Origin: Campylobacteraceae bacterium
Lineage (GTDB): Bacteria; Campylobacterota; Campylobacteria; Campylobacterales; Sulfurovaceae
Direction: 5' to 3'
Length of the DNA stretch: 6,223 nt
Assembly (NCBI GenBank): GCA_027002665.1
Contig: JALWZK010000153.1
Span: forward strand, 1-6,223
Shown: in pieces, positions 5,052-6,223 of the stretch
Layout of the letters: each line of letters opens with the position of its first letter
Numbering within the stretch: position 1 is the first letter of the stretch
Position numbers and translations under genes: made by a program
The notes under the pieces: generated by a model
Seen by the model: the letters and a program-made list of their open reading frames with translations, nothing else
Told to the model about the DNA's origin: nothing
Databases searched by the model: none

Positions 5052-6223
5052 ATGTATCTATTTACAAGTGAAGTTGTAAGTCCCGGACATCCCGATAAGT
5101 GTGCAGATATTATTGCAGATAGTATTGTTGATAAGTTGCTTATGGGTGATAGCAACTCAAGAGTTGCATCTGAAGTTTTTATAGCAGGAAAACATGTAAT
5201 TATAGGTGGTGAGGTGACCTCAAAACTCAATTTGACCACCGAAGATTATAGAGAGATTGTGCATAATGCATTAGTGAAGATTGGATATAATGGAAACCCA
5301 TACTTTACAAGGGAGGAGTCTTTACATCCGGAAGATGTAGAGGTTCAAGTTCTATTAAACTCTCAATCTCCCGATATTAATCAAGGGGTTGATAGAGAAG
5401 ATGGAGAGATAGGTGCAGGTGACCAAGGTATTATGTTTGGGTATGCAGATAGTGAAACTCCAAACTATATGCCGAGTGCAATTACCTATGCGAGGTTGCT
5501 TATGGAGCGGGTCTATGAGTATGCAAAAGCAAATCCATCTCAATTAGGCATTGATATTAAGACACAGGTTACTATGGATTATGGAACTAAGGAGAATTTT
5601 GAAAAGTGTAATCCTCAAAAAATCCATACAATAGTAGTCTCTGCTCCTTGTGTATCCACTATGAGTATTGATAGAGTAAGAGAGCTTATTAGAGAGCTAA
5701 TTGATACGGCAGGACTTCCAAAAGAGCTATATAATAGAGATGATTGCATAGTTCATATAAATCCAACAGGCAAATATATATCACACTCACCTCTTCACGA
5801 CTCTGGACTCACAGGAAGAAAGCTTATTGTTGATAGTTTTGGAGGGTATGCCCCAATTGGTGGAGGGGCCCAAAGCTCAAAAGATTACACCAAAGTTGAC
5901 CGTTCAGGACTATACGCTGGGAGATATATTGCAAAACATATTGTAGCCTCTGGATTATCTCAGAAGGCTCTAATTCAAATATCCTATGCTATTGGAGTGG
6001 CAGAACCGGTCTCTATTACAGTAAATACCTATGGAACTGCTATAGATGGGGTAGATGATAATATCTTATCTAAGTTTATAACTGAGAATTTCCCTCTAAC
6101 TCCAAATTGGATTATTAAAAAGTTTGGATTGGATAAACCATCTAAGGATACCTTTTTATATGCCGATGTGGCATCTCGTGGGCAGGTGGGACAGGAGGAT
6201 TATCCATGGGAGCAGTTAGATAG
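5052..6223 (+). CDS. metK: S-adenosylmethionine synthetase, 3' end cut by the window
   Basis: From the ATG at 5052 the frame is open for 390 codons plus two bases to the window edge. MetK makes S-adenosylmethionine from methionine and ATP with release of phosphate and pyrophosphate, and is cytosolic. The opening MYLFTSEVVSPGHPDKCAD holds the ATP-site His13, Asp15 and Lys16. GAGDQG (121-126) is the first family signature. GGGAQSSKD (270-278) is the second, with Gln274 where the general pattern has Phe. KVDRS and YAIGVAEP follow. From memory, Campylobacter jejuni MetK shares GGGAQSSKDYTKVDRS and ends shortly after PWEKLD; this protein reads PWEQLD at the edge, so only about 8-10 codons should be missing. 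The apparent TAG in the last three bases is out of frame. The start has AGGA (5042-5045) six bases upstream. It is divergent from acpP. Its product feeds radical-SAM enzymes such as MoaA and QueE, but a regulatory link is not shown. Confidence 0.97.
   Translation, partial: MYLFTSEVVSPGHPDKCADIIADSIVDKLLMGDSNSRVASEVFIAGKHVIIGGEVTSKLNLTTEDYREIVHNALVKIGYNGNPYFTREESLHPEDVEVQVLLNSQSPDINQGVDREDGEIGAGDQGIMFGYADSETPNYMPSAITYARLLMERVYEYAKANPSQLGIDIKTQVTMDYGTKENFEKCNPQKIHTIVVSAPCVSTMSIDRVRELIRELIDTAGLPKELYNRDDCIVHINPTGKYISHSPLHDSGLTGRKLIVDSFGGYAPIGGGAQSSKDYTKVDRSGLYAGRYIAKHIVASGLSQKALIQISYAIGVAEPVSITVNTYGTAIDGVDDNILSKFITENFPLTPNWIIKKFGLDKPSKDTFLYADVASRGQVGQEDYPWEQLD

Noticed and set aside
6221..6223. 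TAG at the very end of the window as the metK stop
   Set aside because: The metK frame reads GAT (6219-6221) then AG, so the TAG is out of frame and the gene continues beyond the edge.

Overview
The window is AT-rich, ordinary chromosomal DNA that most resembles the Campylobacterota (the former Epsilonproteobacteria, such as Sulfurimonas, Sulfurovum, Arcobacter or Campylobacter relatives). The pointers are: the gene order acpP-fabF-accA; moaA directly followed by queE; a MetK whose remembered closest match is the Campylobacter type; arginine written mostly as AGA/AGG; and TG-n-TATAnT promoters preceded by T-rich DNA. The genus cannot be fixed by eye.

Layout from left to right. (1) Positions 1-517, minus strand: 5' part of a PLP-dependent aminotransferase-fold enzyme of the CobD/HisC type, cut by the window edge. 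(2) Positions 518-622: short divergent promoter region. (3) Positions 623-2355, plus strand: moaA and queE, two radical-SAM genes five bases apart, in which the last two codons of moaA also form the Shine-Dalgarno sequence of queE. (4) Positions 2356-2384: a 29-base convergent junction with no clear terminator. (5) Positions 2385-4894, minus strand: a fatty-acid cluster transcribed acpP, fabF, accA, with two adjacent inverted repeats in the 101-base acpP-fabF gap. (6) Positions 4895-5051: divergent promoter region. (7) Positions 5052-6223, plus strand: metK, running off the window just before its expected end.

How the genes work together. acpP, fabF and accA supply the acyl carrier, the elongating condensing enzyme and one carboxyltransferase subunit of acetyl-CoA carboxylase, so they form a real functional unit. 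moaA and queE start molybdenum-cofactor synthesis and 7-deazaguanine (queuosine) synthesis; both use S-adenosylmethionine and a 4Fe-4S cluster, and both draw on GTP-derived pterin chemistry. MetK makes the S-adenosylmethionine that both need, though its closeness may be chance.

I found no mobile element, CRISPR array, RNA gene, defence system or clearly new system. The points most worth a second look are the four-cysteine, non-CxxxCxxC cluster motif of QueE, the paired hairpins between acpP and fabF, and the non-consensus glycine-rich signature of MetK.
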